Shown here in pieces: positions 39,762 to 42,603 of a DNA stretch of 42,603 bases. The DNA is from Bifidobacterium ramosum. Lineage in GTDB: Bacteria > Actinomycetota > Actinomycetes > Actinomycetales > Bifidobacteriaceae. Position 1 is the stretch's first letter; every line of letters starts with the position of its first letter. The translations under genes were made by a program, and so were the position numbers. The notes below the pieces were generated by a model, which worked only from the letters and a program-made list of their open reading frames with translations, had not been told where the DNA came from and made no database searches. The DNA is taken from assembly GCF_009299505.1 (NCBI RefSeq), contig NZ_WBSM01000004.1, positions 1-42,603 on the forward strand. The letters are read 5' to 3'.

Positions 39762-40388
39762 CTACTCGTCCTTCGGCTCGGTCGTGGTGACGTTCAGCGT
39801 ATACGAATCGACCTCGGCGACCGGCGCATACATCTTCTCGATCACGGTCTTCGCCTGTTCGTTCGCGGTCTTCAACAGCTCGCCCTTGTTGAGCTTCTTT
39901 TCGGACTGCGCCTTGGCATCCTTCAACGCGTCGGCCGTGTCGCTGACCTCGTTCGGATTGAACACCGACGACGTCTCGTCGAAGAACTTCAACGAATCGG
40001 GATCGACGGACACCGACTGAATGGTCGGAGCCGGCAACGTGATGTCGATGACGTGACGGTTATCGTCGACATTGATCTTGGCTTTCGACAGGTCGACGCC
40101 GGCCCGCGCCTCGTACGTGTAGAACATCGTGAACGACTTCTTGGTCAGGAAGGCGATGCTGCCCTCCTTGTATTCCTCGAAGCCGAAATCGGTCTCCTTC
40201 GCCGTGGTGAGATCCTGGATCTTCTCCAGCTGACGAGCCACGACCGAATTGGTCAACGTCGCCTTGGGATGGAGAAAATCATCGATCGCACGGTAACCGA
40301 ACACCGCCGCGACACAGCATGCCGCCACCAGCACCACAACGATCACGGTGCGAATTCGTCCGGGTATGCTCTTCCACAGCTTCGACAT
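39762..40388 (-). CDS. DUF4230-like membrane-anchored protein
   Basis: Encodes 208 aa. An uncleaved N-terminal helix (about residues 13-31, RTVIVVVLVAACCVAAVFGY) anchors a soluble domain. That domain carries the DUF4230 pattern: LEKIQDLTTAKETDFGFEEY, an IAFLTKKSFTMFYTYEARAGVDLSK segment, IDITLPAPTIQSVSVDPDSL, and a helical C-terminus EKKLNKGELLKTANEQAKTVIEKMY. DUF4230 proteins are widespread, envelope-associated and of unknown function. It is divergent from the 40515 gene. GGGGG lies 6 nt upstream of ATG 40388. Confidence 0.8.
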   Translation of the reverse strand: MSKLWKSIPGRIRTVIVVVLVAACCVAAVFGYRAIDDFLHPKATLTNSVVARQLEKIQDLTTAKETDFGFEEYKEGSIAFLTKKSFTMFYTYEARAGVDLSKAKINVDDNRHVIDITLPAPTIQSVSVDPDSLKFFDETSSVFNPNEVSDTADALKDAKAQSEKKLNKGELLKTANEQAKTVIEKMYAPVAEVDSYTLNVTTTEPKDE

Positions 40389-40514
40389 CGACAGCCCCCT
40401 ACCTTCTCACAGCAGCTGCCTCGAACCTACAGCCCCCCCAGACAAAAACCTTACGGACAACAAACGCACCTCTCGCTATCATGGGTGTCAGATACCCATA
40501 TGCAGGGAGGCACC

Positions 40515-41900
40515 ATGGAGACCGACATTCAGCTGGTCAGCGACGGCGAAGGCCTGGCCGTCATTGGTAACAACGACGACATCATGGCATTCCTTCAATC
40601 CGAAGGATTGGATTCCATCCCACTGACCCTGCAACGCCGAGGGGGCGAAGCGCTGCAGGTCGGAGCCAATCTCGCGCAGGAATCGGGGCGATGGGTGAAA
40701 ATCACCCAAGCATCCGTGGAGAAGATCAGAAAATACGGATTGGTCACGAACTCGAAAACCGGACTCAGCACCGGTGTCATCGGGAAAGGAGGATACGCCG
40801 GATTCAAGGGCAACGTTCAGTTCGAGAATCTGTACAATGCCGTTTCTTTGGCCAATCCGATGGTTCTGGCAAACATCGGCGCCATGATGACACAAATGGC
40901 CATGCAACAGCAGCTTGATCAGATCACCGATTATCTGGCCTCCATTGACGAGAAGGTCGACGATATACTGCGAGCGCAAAAGGACGCAGTGCTGTCCAGC
41001 ATGATAGGGGCAAGCATCGTCCTTGACGATGCAACGGTGGAGCAGGAGCATAACGGACGGGTCTCGGAGATCACCTGGTCCAAGATACAGGCCATTCCCA
41101 CAACCATTGCGACCACCCAAGCATACGCGCTCCGCCAGTTGGATGCCATCTCGGAAAAGATGGAGAACAAGGCAAGACTCAAGGACATGGCGGAGACTTC
41201 ACAGCAGCAGGAAGCTCCAATCCGGGAATGGCTCGCAGTTTTGGCCAAGTGCATTCAAATGCAAGACATCTGCGCGACGCTTGAGCTGAACCGAGTGCTG
41301 GACTCGTCACCGGACGACATCAATCAACAACGTCTGGCCATACTCGACAATAGGGAGAAGCGTCTGAAGCTCATCACCCATACCACCGAGCAGCTGTTCC
41401 AGCGTCTCAGCGGCAACATTGCCATGGCCAACGCCAAAGTACTGCTTCATCCATCCCTCGCCAAGACCATTGCCGAATCGAACCGGCGTATGGCGGATGA
41501 CGTCAATAAGTTCAACGTCAAAATCGGCATTGAACTCAATGAACAGGATCTACGCACCAAAAAATGGTTGGAAGCCGCGAAGGAAGTACGAGATAAGGTT
41601 ATTGAAACCGGTGCAGAGCAATTCGACTCAGCCAAGCAGCTTAGTGGCGAGCTTGCCGACAGCACCGGGCGAACCGTAAAGGCCGCAACCGGCGTCGCAG
41701 CCCGCGGAATCGCCAACGCCGCATATTTTGTAGGGGACAATCTCAACAAGATCGCATCCGCGAATGCCTCTGCTTCGGATGACGCTGCGGCCGATGAAGC
41801 AACATCCGAAGCAACGTCATCAATGGGTCAACAGATCAGCCGCGAGGAGGGACAACAGCCGCAGCTCATTGATGCACCGGCAGATGTTCCGAAGCGTTAG
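40515..41900 (+). CDS. Unknown 461-aa protein with a hydrophobic segment and long helices
   Basis: I do not recognise this protein. Residues 1-75 are a mixed small domain, 76-110 a glycine-rich stretch (TGLSTGVIGKGGYAGFKGN), and about 112-131 a hydrophobic segment (LANPMVLANIGAMMTQMAM). It then shows predicted long helices with coiled-coil character (QLDQITDYLASIDEKVDDIL; LRQLDAISEKMENKARLKDM; TKKWLEAAKEVRDKVIETGA), a second weakly hydrophobic Ala-rich patch (ATGVAARGIANAAYFVGDNL) and an acidic Ala/Glu/Asp tail. There is no signal peptide. GCAGGGAGGCACC precedes ATG 40515. Codon use is less GC-rich than its neighbours, hinting at transfer. The layout recalls all-helical pore-forming or membrane-remodelling proteins, but that is only an analogy. 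Confidence 0.7.
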   Translation: METDIQLVSDGEGLAVIGNNDDIMAFLQSEGLDSIPLTLQRRGGEALQVGANLAQESGRWVKITQASVEKIRKYGLVTNSKTGLSTGVIGKGGYAGFKGNVQFENLYNAVSLANPMVLANIGAMMTQMAMQQQLDQITDYLASIDEKVDDILRAQKDAVLSSMIGASIVLDDATVEQEHNGRVSEITWSKIQAIPTTIATTQAYALRQLDAISEKMENKARLKDMAETSQQQEAPIREWLAVLAKCIQMQDICATLELNRVLDSSPDDINQQRLAILDNREKRLKLITHTTEQLFQRLSGNIAMANAKVLLHPSLAKTIAESNRRMADDVNKFNVKIGIELNEQDLRTKKWLEAAKEVRDKVIETGAEQFDSAKQLSGELADSTGRTVKAATGVAARGIANAAYFVGDNLNKIASANASASDDAAADEATSEATSSMGQQISREEGQQPQLIDAPADVPKR

Positions 41901-41961
41901 CACACCACTAAGCAGACACAACGCATTGCAATACCAAGGAATATCACCACGACTTCCTCGA

Positions 41962-42005
41962 CGGACATACAACCGATTCGGGTATGTCGATCGGCTGCAT
42001 GTCCG
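41962..42005. repeat. 44-bp palindromic repeat, copy 9
   Basis: Arms CGGACATACAACCGA / TCGGCTGCATGTCCG each carry one change from consensus. It lies 61 bp after the stop of the unknown gene. The gene-free 41901-42353 stretch contains only this and copies 10 and 11. Confidence 0.85.
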
Positions 42006-42093
42006 TTGAAGAAAGAAGCGATAAGCACACGGCGTAGGAATTACCGCCACTCGCTATCGATGCACCCCTCACATCACCGCGCGTTCCCTTCAA

Positions 42094-42137
42094 CGGACAT
42101 ACAGCCGATTTGACCGATGATTTCGGCTGTATGTCCG
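42094..42137. repeat. 44-bp palindromic repeat, copy 10
   Basis: Arms are exact consensus except for the innermost base of the right arm; the centre (TTTGACCGATGATT) resembles the TTTGGCCGGTGATT centre of copy 8. Confidence 0.9.
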
Positions 42138-42273
42138 TTAGTGGGGCGGCGGGATAAGCGGATCGCGGGTTGCGGGTTGGACGGGTCCGGGATGTTTATC
42201 TTGGGCAATCGCGCCCGATGGATGTTCTCCTCACTTCCTCTAATACTCTCCCCTCTAACAGCTCTCCCTTCAA

Positions 42274-42317
42274 CGGACATACAGCCGATTGGACTATGTT
42301 TTTCGGCTGGACGTCCG
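42274..42317. repeat. 44-bp palindromic repeat, copy 11
   Basis: The left arm is consensus; the right arm TCGGCTGGACGTCCG has two changes. It ends 36 bp before the stop codon of the convergent edge gene. Confidence 0.85.
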
Positions 42318-42353
42318 TTGGAATGGGAGGGGTGCGCAAACGAGGAGGCCGGC

Positions 42354-42603
42354 TCAGCAGATGTGGTTGAGGGCATCTTCGGGGGAGGATAACCGGGGCG
42401 CGTAGGTCTGTTCGAACTTGGCAAGGGAATCGAGCAGCACGTCGTCGTAGCCGGCGAGCGCGGCGAACGGCATGAACTGTACGGCACGGTTGGCGCGCGC
42501 CATGCGCGGATGGGCGACGGACCGGTGATGCGGCAGATCGATGATGTCGTCATATCGATGCGTGGGCTGCAGGGTCGAAGCGACCTTGCGTACCGCGATC
42601 GGC
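42354..42603 (-). CDS. Partial gene at the window edge: C-terminal part of a conserved LPHH/RAxQFxPFAAL-type protein
   Basis: The reading frame has no start inside the window; 83 codons are visible to the TGA at 42354-42356. The sequence includes RYDDIIDLPHHRSVAHPRM and ANRAVQFMPFAALAGYDDVL, which match a short conserved protein family I recall from Firmicutes and bifidobacteria, often encoded next to Y-family DNA polymerase or YolD-like repair genes. The neighbour that would test this is outside the window. The final residues are SSPEDALNHIC. A role in DNA repair is inferred only. Confidence 0.7.
   Translation of the reverse strand, partial: PIAVRKVASTLQPTHRYDDIIDLPHHRSVAHPRMARANRAVQFMPFAALAGYDDVLLDSLAKFEQTYAPRLSSPEDALNHIC

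Noticed and set aside
39523..40020. Plus-strand frame across the DUF4230-like 3' end
   Set aside because: Most of it is antisense to the DUF4230-like gene and its terminator, it lacks a ribosome binding site, and it resembles nothing.

Overview
The window is GC-rich chromosomal DNA from an actinobacterium, almost certainly a Bifidobacterium. The evidence is the high-GC codon use, the run rpsL-rpsG-fusA-tuf / efp-nusB-carA-carB-pyrF-gmk, the purC/purL/purT genes, and the character of the translation proteins (for example the EF-P loop PGKGP and S12 with Lys43/Lys88). The assignment comes from reading sequence, not from a database search. No IS element, prophage, CRISPR array or plasmid backbone was found.

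Layout. 1-549: gene-poor, repeat-rich DNA. 550-4697: a membrane alpha/beta hydrolase translationally coupled to an MprF-like aminoacyl-lipid synthase. 5076-7298 (-): a Tet(M)-like ribosomal-protection GTPase. 7476-9977: a DEDDh exonuclease, then ilvD. 10051-10340 (-): a broken amidohydrolase. 10437-14318: an FMN-riboswitch-controlled riboflavin operon, ribD-ribE-ribBA-ribH. 14531-22064 (-): efp, nusB, carA, carB and a PyrF-like/Gmk fusion. 22240-26624 (-): the str operon. 26963-27039 (-): tRNA-His. 27273-27570: a structured, attenuator-like region with a small leader ORF. 27851-33126: a threonine aldolase-like enzyme, a GT4 glycosyltransferase, purT, a VOC protein and a small lipoprotein. 33256-37835: purC and purL. 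38116-40388 (-): an uncharacterised envelope cluster (DUF4230-like protein, 60-aa protein, DUF4839-like protein). 40515-41900: an unknown coiled-coil protein. The right edge cuts a gene on the minus strand.

How the genes fit together. Most of the window is core metabolism: pyrimidine/arginine precursor (carAB), purine (purC, purL, purT), guanylate (gmk), branched-chain amino acid (ilvD), riboflavin/FMN, and translation (S12, S7, EF-G, EF-Tu, EF-P, tRNA-His, NusB). The envelope genes are the aminoacyl-lipid synthase pair and the DUF4230/DUF4839 cluster.

Most notable observations. (1) Eleven copies of an exactly 44-bp imperfect palindrome (15-nt arms, consensus CGGACATACAGCCGA / TCGGCTGTATGTCCG, around a variable 14-nt centre) lie only between genes, nine of them between convergent genes; two neighbours are exact reverse complements of one another including the centre. 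(2) The OMP-decarboxylase domain fused in frame to guanylate kinase has lost two of the four catalytic-tetrad residues. (3) Between tRNA-His and the aldolase gene lies a leader-like locus with a consensus -10 box, a 32-codon ORF and a 19-bp-stem terminator whose arms are repeated upstream. (4) Several further long composite inverted repeats, unrelated in sequence to the 44-bp family, occur at 137-245, 30311-30425 and 31857-32040.
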